In this document: piece after piece, positions 41,139 through 48,785 of the stretch
How the letters are laid out: every line of letters starts with the position of its first letter
How positions within the stretch are numbered: the first letter of the stretch is position 1
NCBI GenBank assembly: GCA_964414345.1
Contig: CAYPWF010000002.1
Location: forward strand, 1 to 64,000
DNA from: Desulfocorpusculum sp964414345
Lineage (GTDB): Bacteria > Desulfobacterota > Desulfocorpusculales > Desulfocorpusculum
Direction of reading: 5' to 3'
DNA length: 64,000 nucleotides
Position numbers and translations under genes: made by a program
Notes under the pieces: model-generated
Seen by the model: only the letters and a program-made list of their open reading frames with translations
What the model was told of the DNA's origin: nothing
The model's database searches: none

Positions 41139-42263
41139 ATGGAATCCGAAGCACGGGGGAGAGTTATGGAGCAATTTCGGCAGGGGTTTTTGCAGCGACA
41201 CCAAAGCTGCAGGGAATGGAAAAAAAAGGGACGAGGGGTCATGGGATGTTTTTATGGGCTGGTGCCCAAGGAGGTGGTGCACGCGGCAGGATTCCTCCCT
41301 GTGCAGCTTATGGAAGAAAGGGATGGTCGCTTGGAGGAAAAAGCAGGGCTGCTTCCTTTCTTGTGCGGAATGAGCAAAAACCTAACCGGCCAGATCTACG
41401 AAGGCCGTTACCAATATTTAGACGGAATCCTGGTGGGAGTGGTGTGCGACACCAATCGCCATGTATTGGACATATGGGCCCACAAGAAGGTGTTCCCGTA
41501 CCTCAGGCTGCTCAAGACACCTTCCACCGCAACCCCTGCGGCTTGGAAATTCTACGCTTCGGACCTGAGGCGGCTGGCTGAGGAACTGGGCAGAATGAGC
41601 GGCCAGGAAGTCACAGAGCAGAAGCTTTGGAAATCAATAGAGCTTTACAACGAAAACAGAACTCTGATGGAGAGGTTCAGAGTTTCCCGAGAATCCTTGG
41701 GCATTTCGGCGGAAGAAGGGCTTTATGTTTTTGCTTCCTCCTTGGTGATGGATGTGGAGGAGCACAACAGACTCTTGCTAAGTCTCTTGGAGAACCCTGT
41801 TCAGGCCTCTGCATCAAACCAAGAAGCTCCGGGAGTTCTTATTTCTGCCATGAACCTGAATATGGCCTGGGATCTTATAAGACTCGTGGAGGAATACGGA
41901 GGCCGGGTGGTAGGCGACGACTTCCCCAACAATGCCCGATACGGGATTTCCAGGATTCCCATGGAAGGAGACCCTTTTTTGGCCCTGGCCAAGGGTTACC
42001 TCCGGAGGGTTCCGGCTCCAGGTATTTACAGCTTTCATGAAAGGGCGGAAAGCCTGGCCGAGCAGATGCGTCTTAGCAATGCCAAGGGGCTGATCTACTT
42101 GGTACAGCTCTATTGTGATGCCTATGCTATGGAGTACGCCATCTTGAAGGAAAGATTCGATTCTTGGGGTATCCCTCATATGAGACTCGAGGCAGAAGAC
42201 AATCCCGCCTCCCTGCAGCAGCTCAATGTGAGGGTGCAGTCTTTTCTGGAGTCTTTGATGTAG
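41139..42263 (+). CDS. Benzoyl-CoA reductase BcrC/2-hydroxyacyl-CoA dehydratase-like subunit
   Basis: Second catalytic-type subunit, 374 aa, close to the BcrC length. LVPKEVVHAAGFLPVQL near 41-57 is the classic start of the domain, then FLCGMSK (Cys76), GVVCDTNRHVLD (Cys103), SIELYNENR and, near the end, QLYCDAYAMEY (Cys326) and NVRVQSFLESL. Cys76, Cys103 and Cys326 are the expected ligands of a second 4Fe-4S cluster. It forms a heterodimer with the product of the previous gene. The gene ends 25 bp before the stop of the oppositely oriented activase gene. Confidence 0.82.
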   Translation: MESEARGRVMEQFRQGFLQRHQSCREWKKKGRGVMGCFYGLVPKEVVHAAGFLPVQLMEERDGRLEEKAGLLPFLCGMSKNLTGQIYEGRYQYLDGILVGVVCDTNRHVLDIWAHKKVFPYLRLLKTPSTATPAAWKFYASDLRRLAEELGRMSGQEVTEQKLWKSIELYNENRTLMERFRVSRESLGISAEEGLYVFASSLVMDVEEHNRLLLSLLENPVQASASNQEAPGVLISAMNLNMAWDLIRLVEEYGGRVVGDDFPNNARYGISRIPMEGDPFLALAKGYLRRVPAPGIYSFHERAESLAEQMRLSNAKGLIYLVQLYCDAYAMEYAILKERFDSWGIPHMRLEAEDNPASLQQLNVRVQSFLESLM

Positions 42264-42288
42264 AGCCGTTGCCCTGTCCGGAAGGCGT

Positions 42289-43092
42289 TCAAAGCCCTCG
42301 ATGAGCCAAAGCACCCCGGCCTGCCAGCTCCATGGCAAATAGGGCGGCCCCCAGAGCTCCAATGATTTGAGGCTCCGGAGGGATAAGGGGCGCCAATCCC
42401 AGCTTCTGCTCTATTCTTTTCACCACCCCTTGGTTCTTGGCGATCCCCCCTGTAATAACGAATTCCTGCTGAATCCCCACCCTCTTGAGTAGTTCGCAGA
42501 CCCTCTCGGCTATACCCATGCAAAGAGCTCCCAAAAGGGCTTCCACTGCAACGCCCTCCCGCATCAAGGCTAGGATCTCACTTTTCGCAAACAGCAGGCA
42601 ATTGTTGCTTATCTTGGGGAGATCCTGCCCGGGTGCCAATGAAAGCCGACCTACTTCCTCCAAGTCCACCTCCAGGAGAGAAGATATTACTTCAACTGCT
42701 CTGCCCGTACCAGCAGCGCATTTATCATTCATCAGGAATTTCACAAGCCTTCCTCTCTCGTCGCACCGGATGGCCTTACAATCCTGTCCGCCCATATCCA
42801 AGATGGTTCTGGCTGAAGGAAAAACAAAATGAGCCCCCCTGGCATGGCAGGAAATCTCGGAAATATTTCTTTGGGCAAAAGGCACTATGACTCGACCGTA
42901 GCCCGTGGCCACGGTGTAGCTTATGTCCTTTTCTGAGAGCCCTTTTTGCCTCAACACCATGTCCAGGGCTTCTTTCGCGGTGTCGGCGCTGTTGTGGCTG
43001 GTTCTCACGATGCTGTAGCCCAACAGATTCTCCCCTTCCATAAGCACTGCCTCTCCTGAAAGAGAGCCTACATCTATTCCACAGAAAATCAT
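42289..43092 (-). CDS. BcrD/HgdC-type CoA-dehydratase activase (canonical)
   Basis: ATPase of the ASKHA fold, 267 aa, that donates electrons to the reductase or dehydratase while hydrolysing ATP. It keeps the usual marks: GIDVGSLSGEAVL, ATGYGR, EISCHARGAHF, LDMGGQDCKAI, NDKCAAGTGR with one 4Fe-4S cysteine and NNCLLFAKSEI with the other, and VITGGIAKNQGVV. In an activase dimer the cluster sits between two chains. The start was placed at ATG 43092 (MIFCGID), with GAGGTG before it. It follows the paralogue at 43106 by 13 bp. Confidence 0.87.
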   Translation of the reverse strand: MIFCGIDVGSLSGEAVLMEGENLLGYSIVRTSHNSADTAKEALDMVLRQKGLSEKDISYTVATGYGRVIVPFAQRNISEISCHARGAHFVFPSARTILDMGGQDCKAIRCDERGRLVKFLMNDKCAAGTGRAVEVISSLLEVDLEEVGRLSLAPGQDLPKISNNCLLFAKSEILALMREGVAVEALLGALCMGIAERVCELLKRVGIQQEFVITGGIAKNQGVVKRIEQKLGLAPLIPPEPQIIGALGAALFAMELAGRGALAHRGL

Positions 43093-43105
43093 CCCTATCC
43101 ACCTC

Positions 43106-43873
43106 TCAAGAATCAGCCGCCAACAAAGCGGCCCCAAGGGCCCCCATCATCTCAGGCTCATGGAGAACCAGGATGGGAAAACCAAGATGCCGCTCCAAGG
43201 CCTTCAGGAGGCCCTTGTTGCGGGCCACCCCCCCGGTGGCCACCACCTCCGGCTGGGGTCCAACTTTCTGCACCAAGGCCGCCACCCTGGCCCCAAGGGA
43301 GTCGTGGACAGCCCAGAGAATGTCTTGGCGGGAAACACCCTTGTGGACGTGCCCTACGATCTCGGATTCTGCAAATACGGCACAGGTGCTGGACAGTCTT
43401 ACGCCAGGGGAACCCGTGAGGGCTAGGGAACCCATCTCGCTTACCGAGAGTTGCATCATCTGGGCTACGGTCTCCAAGAACATACCGGTCCCGGCAGCGC
43501 AACGATCATTGAGCACAAAATGCACTAGTCTGCCCATATGGTCACATCTGCTCACCCTGACGCCTTCGGCCCCAAGATCCAAAATCGTTCTAGCTGAGGG
43601 GAGCCAGTGGTAAACCCCGCGCACATGGCTGGCCATCTCGGTGGGACTGCCCTCCCCCTGAAAACCTTTGTCCCGCCCAACCCCTGTAACAAACATCCTT
43701 GGGCGAGAAGACTCATGTATCCCTGTAACTTCTCTAATTTTTTCCCAAGCCTCCAAAGCGGCTTTTTCAACGCTTCCTGCTAACCTAAAGAGCACCTTTG
43801 CTAAGACAAAACCGTCTTCCAAGAGCACCGCCTTGGTGTTGCAATGTCCCACGTCGACCCCCAAAGTCAACAC
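43106..43873 (-). CDS. BcrA/BadF-type activase paralogue with altered phosphate motif
   Basis: Second ASKHA activase, 255 aa. It has TLGVDVGHCNTKAVLL, NDRCAAGTGMFLETVA and STCAVFAESEIVGHV (both cluster cysteines kept), and VVATGGVARNKGLL. Where the canonical chain reads GGQD it has LDLGAEGVRVSRC, and the EISCHA motif is EMASHVRG. ATP-dependent benzoyl-CoA reductases have exactly two unequal activase chains, so this looks like the second, BcrA-like one, though it is shorter than the roughly 440 aa of the Thauera protein. It opens a leftward two-gene operon. Confidence 0.83.
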   Translation of the reverse strand: MLTLGVDVGHCNTKAVLLEDGFVLAKVLFRLAGSVEKAALEAWEKIREVTGIHESSRPRMFVTGVGRDKGFQGEGSPTEMASHVRGVYHWLPSARTILDLGAEGVRVSRCDHMGRLVHFVLNDRCAAGTGMFLETVAQMMQLSVSEMGSLALTGSPGVRLSSTCAVFAESEIVGHVHKGVSRQDILWAVHDSLGARVAALVQKVGPQPEVVATGGVARNKGLLKALERHLGFPILVLHEPEMMGALGAALLAADS

Positions 43874-44088
43874 CCTATGCCTCCCCCAGCAGTTTTACAT
43901 CCAGACCGCCTTCAGCCTTAGGCTCTCTATTCGGCCCATGCCCTTAAAGTTCCTCTCAGGACAGACTCAGCCTTGGTTTGTTTTGAGGGGCAAACCATGA
44001 CCAGCACTTTGACATCCCCATTGCTGCAGTCTATATTAGCATTCTACCGCATTGTGCGGGGGCTATTCTTTATCGGGGAGGTGCCAGG

Positions 44089-44508
44089 ATGGAATGCAGG
44101 GTTAGAAAAGCAATAGTTGGGGTGATCTTGGTGGTCCTCACGGCTGGAGTAGTTTGGGCCCAGACGGATGCCCCCGTGATCAAGGAGAGAAGCCAGGGAG
44201 AGGTTAAGTACCTGGTTGGGGGGGTTGGGCTGGAGGAACGCGAATATATGAGCTCCCTTTCGGGGAACTACAACCTTAAGTTGGTATTCGCAGTGGCCTC
44301 CAGAGAGTATTTGGCCGAGGTGAAGGTGGTAATATTGGATCCCAAGGGGAAGACCTATGTGACAACCATGGCCGACGGGCCTTGGATGATGGTAAAGCTT
44401 CCGCAAGGCTCTTACCTGGTGCAGGCCACAGCAGGAGGTCAGACCCTGGTGCAGAAGTGTAATATAGGCAAGGGCATGCAGGTTCTAAACTTCCACTGGA
44501 AGCAGTGA
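44089..44508 (+). CDS. Small exported protein of unknown function
   Basis: Protein of 139 aa with a clear Sec signal peptide: basic MECRVRK, a hydrophobic core IVGVILVVLTAGVV and a likely cleavage after VWA (residue 24). The mature part is beta-rich (EYLAEVKVVILDP, VTTMADGPWMMVKL, GSYLVQATAGGQTL), as in carboxypeptidase-regulatory or similar small beta-sandwich domains, suggesting a periplasmic or surface protein. The ATG at 44089 has GGAGGTG before it. It is followed by a strong terminator and stands alone. No specific function is visible. Confidence 0.8.
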   Translation: MECRVRKAIVGVILVVLTAGVVWAQTDAPVIKERSQGEVKYLVGGVGLEEREYMSSLSGNYNLKLVFAVASREYLAEVKVVILDPKGKTYVTTMADGPWMMVKLPQGSYLVQATAGGQTLVQKCNIGKGMQVLNFHWKQ

Positions 44509-44533
44509 AAAAGCCTCCTGAATCCCACTTGCG

Positions 44534-44576
44534 GGGAAGCGGCCTCAACTGCTAGGTCCGCTTCCCTGTATTTTTT
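44534..44576 (+). terminator. Intrinsic terminator after the exported protein gene
   Basis: GGGAAGCGG at 44534-44542 pairs with CCGCTTCCC at 44558-44566, with an inner CCT/AGG extension, and TGTATTTTTT follows. It ends transcription of the rightward gene before the convergent fmdB gene. Confidence 0.85.
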
Positions 44577-44586
44577 GTCCCGGTTC

Positions 44587-44805
44587 TCACTTGCAAGTGG
44601 AGCAAGAGTGAGAGGAGCAACCCGAGCAGCCTCCAGAAGAGGCTGTGCTCACGAAATTCCCGTTACACTTAAAGGCAGCGGCTGACATGAGCCGCTTTAC
44701 ATCTTTCCCTTTGCAGGAGGGGCACTGGACCTGACTTTCAGCCCCAAAGACTATCTGCTCAAATTCCGTCTGACACCCTAAACATCTGTACTCGTAAATA
44801 GGCAT
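44587..44805 (-). CDS. FmdB-family zinc ribbon protein
   Basis: Protein of 72 aa with the FmdB regulatory-type zinc ribbon: MPIYEYRCLGCQ and VQCPSCKGK give two CxxC pairs. The C-terminal tail is unusually rich in Ser and Cys (GGCSGCSSHSCSTC). GAGGTGA precedes the ATG at 44805. Members are widespread and mostly unexplained; regulation of amidase/formamidase operons gave the name. Confidence 0.93.
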   Translation of the reverse strand: MPIYEYRCLGCQTEFEQIVFGAESQVQCPSCKGKDVKRLMSAAAFKCNGNFVSTASSGGCSGCSSHSCSTCK

Positions 44806-44955
44806 GGCTCATCACCTCTTCCAAAACTGTTATATTCTAGCCCTTTAAGACACACCCGTCCAGGCCCTCTCCTGAATCCTGGGTCCCATTTGGCCTATTA
44901 GGGTTTCCTAAGGGCCCTATATCCCCACACAAGTCCTCGAAAAAACAAGAAAACG

Positions 44956-45120
44956 CCAGCCTGGATCATTTTTCAAAGCCCCTCGTTTCAAATATTCCCA
45001 CTTAAACCAGGACCAAATCTGAAACCGAAAATCAGGCTGCCTTTGAGTATGGACCTATTTATCCGAACATATCAATAAGCTAGCCCACATCATCCACTGG
45101 TTGTGAACAGTACGGGCTAG
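44956..45120 (-). repeat. Intergenic element lacking the G-rich hairpin (copy G)
   Basis: Reverse copy of 165 bp. On the minus strand it starts CTAGCCCGTACTGTTCACAA, continues CCAGTGGATGATGTGGGC and TTTCGGTTTCAGATTTGG, and ends TTTGAAAAATGATCCAGGCT. The G-rich hairpin module present in copies B-E is deleted. The rest of the 582-bp gap between fmdB and the PilZ gene (44806-45387) holds no convincing gene or RNA. Confidence 0.75.
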
Positions 45121-45387
45121 CCTGAGTTCCCGGATGAGCTGAAAAGGTCAACAGAATTTCCTGCTAACACATTGTTTTCAAGGAATTTTTTCGGATCCAA
45201 GATGTATTACCCCACAGTCCTGAAAGATTTTGGCGATCATTCCACCATCATCCCAATTCATGAACCGTAACCTCAGGTCAGGAGGGGATTAACCCTGGTC
45301 TGCTGAAAAAAAAGACTTTCTTGGGTTGGATGCTGATGCTCTTGCAAGCTCAGGGAATCCAATTCAATTCAGTTTCCATCTGGCCCC

Positions 45388-45846
45388 TTACACATCCAGC
45401 TCAATGGCCCTAACAGTCTTTTTCACAGATACCAGATAGTCCCTCAAAACGGTTCTGTCCTCAGGGCTCATCTCCTTGAAGGATACCCCTACATGGTAAA
45501 AAGCATCCTTGCTCACAAAGGAGCGCTCATACCAAGAAACCTCTCCTATGGCAGTTACTTTCCGCTGATTGGGAAGATCTATTTCCATGGTGATCTTGTT
45601 GCGAAGGACGGGGGATTCGTCATATGAAAGGTGAAGGTCATCAACTCTCATGCTGGGGGTTTGGAACACCAGCCCTGACAGGGAGAGATCCTCCACCTTG
45701 GCCTCCAGGCTTCTGGATATCTTCATTTCGTCCTTGCCGCTTATGACCAAGTATTTCATGTGCAGGCCCAATCCAGCCCGCGGCCTCATCTCAACTGCCG
45801 GAGCTTCTCCCCCCTGACGGCTTCTTTTTTTCTGATCCTTGGCCAT
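45388..45846 (-). CDS. PilZ domain protein
   Basis: Protein of 152 aa whose main domain fits PilZ, the cyclic di-GMP receptor: an Arg-containing entry (EMRPRAGLG), then VEDLSLSGLVFQT with the DxSxxG motif, and a beta-barrel with KITMEIDLP and VGVSFKEMSPEDR. The N-terminal 20 residues are very basic. The RxxxR motif is only partly matched, so ligand binding is likely but not certain. It is the last gene of the leftward corC-corC-gmhA run and lies 55 bp after the preceding gene. Confidence 0.78.
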   Translation of the reverse strand: MAKDQKKRSRQGGEAPAVEMRPRAGLGLHMKYLVISGKDEMKISRSLEAKVEDLSLSGLVFQTPSMRVDDLHLSYDESPVLRNKITMEIDLPNQRKVTAIGEVSWYERSFVSKDAFYHVGVSFKEMSPEDRTVLRDYLVSVKKTVRAIELDV

Positions 45847-45901
45847 CTCCTCCCTCTCCCGGGGCGCAGCAGATGATCACTGCGGCTTTTATTGCAGATG
45901 C

Positions 45902-46876
45902 TCAGGGCGCCTCATGGGCCATGGGTCGCACCCCTTTTTTTCCAGCCTCCTCTTTGATCGCCGCTGCCAGCAAGGGAACCATTATCTCGTGATGTCCGGT
46001 CAGGGCATATCCTTTCCCCCCACTGACCGTGGGTCTTCGCACCACGTTGGTCACCGGCCTGTAATGCTGGATGAAATCCATATTCACCGTGGTAATTTCC
46101 CGCAGAGCATACCCCAGATTCCTTGTCAAGCTCACAGCCTTTAGAAACACCTCTGGAAGCAGGACCGCCGAACCCAAATTGATGTGCACCCCGCCTTCAA
46201 GAGCCGCAACCCTCTCGCAGAATCTCAGAAAATCCCTGTAACTGCCGGTACCCAGGAAGGAGCCATCCGCCTCTGGATGAATATGGTTGACGTCAGTACC
46301 TATGGCCACGTGCACAGTGGCCGGTCTCCCCAAGGATACGCAACAAGCCAAGATACTTTGAGCGGTAAAGGGAGCCGAGTGCTCCAGAATTTTGCCTCCA
46401 ACGGCTTCCCCAAGCCCCTGGCCTTTCTCCACTCCCTCTTTGGCCATTTGGTTGAGAATTCGGCCGGTCTCCTCGGCCATTCCAAACTCGCCGGTGCCTA
46501 GGGCCTCCTCCACCTCCTCAGAGGTGTGCCCAGCCCAGGCTATTTCAAAATCATGAACCATTCCGGCACCGTTGGTGGCCAGCCCAGTGATCCATCCCTC
46601 TTGGAGCAGATCTATTACTATGGCCGAAAGCCCTACCTTGATAACATGAGCACCCATGGCCAGAAGAACACCGTTGCCCTTTCCTCTAGCCTCCACCACC
46701 GAAGAGGCCACTCCAAGAAGGTCACGCGCCCCCAAATAGGCAGGCAGCTTCTCCAAGAAACAAGCCACACTCTCCCCGGGTAAGTGGGGTTTCCCGAATC
46801 CCTCCACAGTCACTTTGCTTTTCCGTTCGCGCAACTTGTAAGTACGCAGACGAGTGCGATCCAACGAAATTCTCAC
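45902..46876 (-). CDS. Conserved protein of unknown function, possibly deoxyhypusine-synthase-like fold
   Basis: Soluble protein of 324 aa. The start is a GTG at 46876 that overlaps the gmhA stop by 4 bp (GTGA); the open frame continues upstream only inside gmhA. Conserved-looking stretches are LLAMGAHVIKVGLSAIVIDL, ATNGAGMVHDFEIAWAG, GMAEETGRILN, AIGTDVNHIHPEADG and GGVHINLGSAV. The TNGAG and GTD/GGVH pattern reminds me of deoxyhypusine-synthase-like NAD-binding proteins, but there is no hypusine system in bacteria and I would not name an activity. Its tight coupling to gmhA suggests a role around heptose or nucleotide sugars. Confidence 0.65.
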   Translation of the reverse strand: MRISLDRTRLRTYKLRERKSKVTVEGFGKPHLPGESVACFLEKLPAYLGARDLLGVASSVVEARGKGNGVLLAMGAHVIKVGLSAIVIDLLQEGWITGLATNGAGMVHDFEIAWAGHTSEEVEEALGTGEFGMAEETGRILNQMAKEGVEKGQGLGEAVGGKILEHSAPFTAQSILACCVSLGRPATVHVAIGTDVNHIHPEADGSFLGTGSYRDFLRFCERVAALEGGVHINLGSAVLLPEVFLKAVSLTRNLGYALREITTVNMDFIQHYRPVTNVVRRPTVSGGKGYALTGHHEIMVPLLAAAIKEEAGKKGVRPMAHEAP

Positions 46877-47472
46877 AGCCCCGCATCCCCCTGCTGGTGG
46901 GTCAATTGCTCTTCCACAAGCTCGCACAGGATGTGCCCCACCGTGATATGCACTTCTTGAATCCTTGGGGTCTCCCGAGATTCCACAGGAATCCAATGGT
47001 CCAGAAGATCCTTGATGAGACTGCCGTCCCATCCCGTGAGCCCAACCGTAACCAATCCCCCCCTTCGGGCCTCTTCCAAGCCCCTTAGAACATTAGATGA
47101 TCGACCGCTGGTAGTGATACCGAGGGCCACATCTCCTGGTCTTCCCAGGGCACTTATCTGTCTGGCGAAAATCTCCTTGAAATCATCGTCATTGGCTATG
47201 CTCGTGAGCACCGAGGTGTCTGTAGTAAGGGCCAAAGCCGCCAAAGCTCCCCTGGGTCTCAGGAACCTGTTTACAAACTCCGCAGCCAAATGCTGAGCGT
47301 CTGCCGCACTGCCTCCATTGCCGAATATCAACAGCTTCCCCCCTGCCCTGAAACATAGGGCTATTGCATCTGCAGCTCCAAGTAAGGCTTCCAAAGGACC
47401 CCCCAAGAAAGCCCTCTTAGCCTCTATGCTCCTTTGGAGAATGGACCTTATCTTGTCCAGCCTGTGGTGCAT
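46873..47472 (-). CDS. gmhA: Phosphoheptose isomerase (SIS domain)
   Basis: SIS-domain isomerase of 199 aa that turns sedoheptulose 7-phosphate into D-glycero-manno-heptose 7-phosphate for the LPS core. The fold marks are LLIFGNGGSAADAQHLAAEFVNR (the phosphate loop), LALTTDTSVLTSIANDD, GDVALGITTSGRSSNVL and QEVHITVGHILCELVEE. The start at ATG 47472 has GAGGAG five bases upstream; the alternative TTG at 47523 is weaker. It belongs to a run of overlapping leftward genes. A lipopolysaccharide outer membrane is implied. Confidence 0.92.
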   Translation of the reverse strand: MHHRLDKIRSILQRSIEAKRAFLGGPLEALLGAADAIALCFRAGGKLLIFGNGGSAADAQHLAAEFVNRFLRPRGALAALALTTDTSVLTSIANDDDFKEIFARQISALGRPGDVALGITTSGRSSNVLRGLEEARRGGLVTVGLTGWDGSLIKDLLDHWIPVESRETPRIQEVHITVGHILCELVEEQLTHQQGDAGL

Positions 47473-47519
47473 ATGCACTCCTCTTTGGAGCGCATGATAT
47501 GAGGATAAGAGATTCAACG

Positions 47520-48785
47520 TCAAGGTATACTGCCACTTTCCTTTTTCCCGGGGTTAGGCCTAGGAAGACTTATTAGAACCTCCTCCACAGAGCGATCCGT
47601 AGTCCTTTTTACTGTAAAGCGTATTTCACCTAGCACCAGAGAGTCCCCCTGCCCTGGAATTCTTCTAAAAGCCTTAAGAAGCATCCCTGCAAGGGTCTCG
47701 TAATCTTCCTTGGGGAGAGCCAGGCCTAGTTTCTCATTGAGGTCGTCCAATTCCGCACGCCCTGAAACCAAGACCTGGTGAGGAGATATCCACCTGAGCA
47801 GTGGCTCTTCCACATCATATTCATCCTGGATCTCCCCCACTATTTCCTCCAGAAGGTCTTCCATTGTGACGATGCCCACCGCACCTCCATACTCATCCAC
47901 TATGACTGCCAAATGCTGTCCCTCTCGCTGCAGTTTCACCATCAGCTCCTCTACAGGCATAAACTCCGGCACAAAAGAAACTTCTCTTAAGTGTGCGGAT
48001 ATGGGATCATCCATATTCTCCACCAGCAAGAGATCCATCCCCCTCAGAAGGCCCACCACCCGATCCACTCTTTCCCGGTAAACAGGAAGTCTGGAATAAC
48101 CCTCCTGACAAATCAACCTTACTGCCTCTTTCACTGAAGCCTTTTCCTCCACCATGCATACATCAATAAGAGGAATCATGACCTCCTTAACACTGGCCTT
48201 GGAGAACCGAAGGACCCTATTTATCATCCTCCGCTCCTCCAGCAAAAAGGGCTCCTCCTTTTGTGAGGCTCTAAGTCTCCAGGCCAACTCCCCCATGCTC
48301 GGGGAAAAACCGCCGGCCCTGGTGTTTTCCCCAAGCCCCTCCTTCCACACCCCCTGGGCTGCCCGGTCCAGCCAAAACCATGGCCGCATTATCAGGCTCC
48401 CAGCCCAGAGCACCCAAGTCATTACAGGGACCCATTTCTTGGCCTTTACCCTGCCGACACTCTCAGGGAGGAGTTCTCCAAAAAAGAGAAATCCCAACAA
48501 GTACGAGACCAACAGTATTCCAAGACACCACCCCTCCACAGGCCCCAACCAAAAAAGAAATACAGCCCCTGCAAGGAAAATCAGCTCTGCGGGAAGTCCT
48601 TGAGCTATTACCCCAACCTGGGGCTCACTCAACATGCGCACTGCCTTTTGCGCCCAGGAGCCTGCTTTGGCCGACTCCTTTTTCAGTTCTTCCGGGTCTG
48701 TGGAAAGCAAAGAGGCCCCCGCCGAACTTAAAAGCCCGCCCAAGAGCAAAGCACACAAAAAGACCGACAAGACGATTTCTATCAT
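47520..48785 (-). CDS. CorC/HlyC-family (CNNM) CBS-domain membrane protein, paralogue 2
   Basis: Protein of 421 aa with an N-terminal DUF21 membrane domain (about 150 residues, three to four hydrophobic segments), a CBS pair (about 205-325, with VMIPLIDVCMVEE and AVIVDEYGGAVGIVTMEDLLEEIVG) and a C-terminal CorC/HlyC transporter-associated domain. The family is tied to magnesium or cobalt efflux and resistance. It overlaps the upstream paralogue by 4 bp (ATGA). Adjacent pairs of this kind probably form heteromers. Confidence 0.9.
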   Translation of the reverse strand: MIEIVLSVFLCALLLGGLLSSAGASLLSTDPEELKKESAKAGSWAQKAVRMLSEPQVGVIAQGLPAELIFLAGAVFLFWLGPVEGWCLGILLVSYLLGFLFFGELLPESVGRVKAKKWVPVMTWVLWAGSLIMRPWFWLDRAAQGVWKEGLGENTRAGGFSPSMGELAWRLRASQKEEPFLLEERRMINRVLRFSKASVKEVMIPLIDVCMVEEKASVKEAVRLICQEGYSRLPVYRERVDRVVGLLRGMDLLLVENMDDPISAHLREVSFVPEFMPVEELMVKLQREGQHLAVIVDEYGGAVGIVTMEDLLEEIVGEIQDEYDVEEPLLRWISPHQVLVSGRAELDDLNEKLGLALPKEDYETLAGMLLKAFRRIPGQGDSLVLGEIRFTVKRTTDRSVEEVLISLPRPNPGKKESGSIP

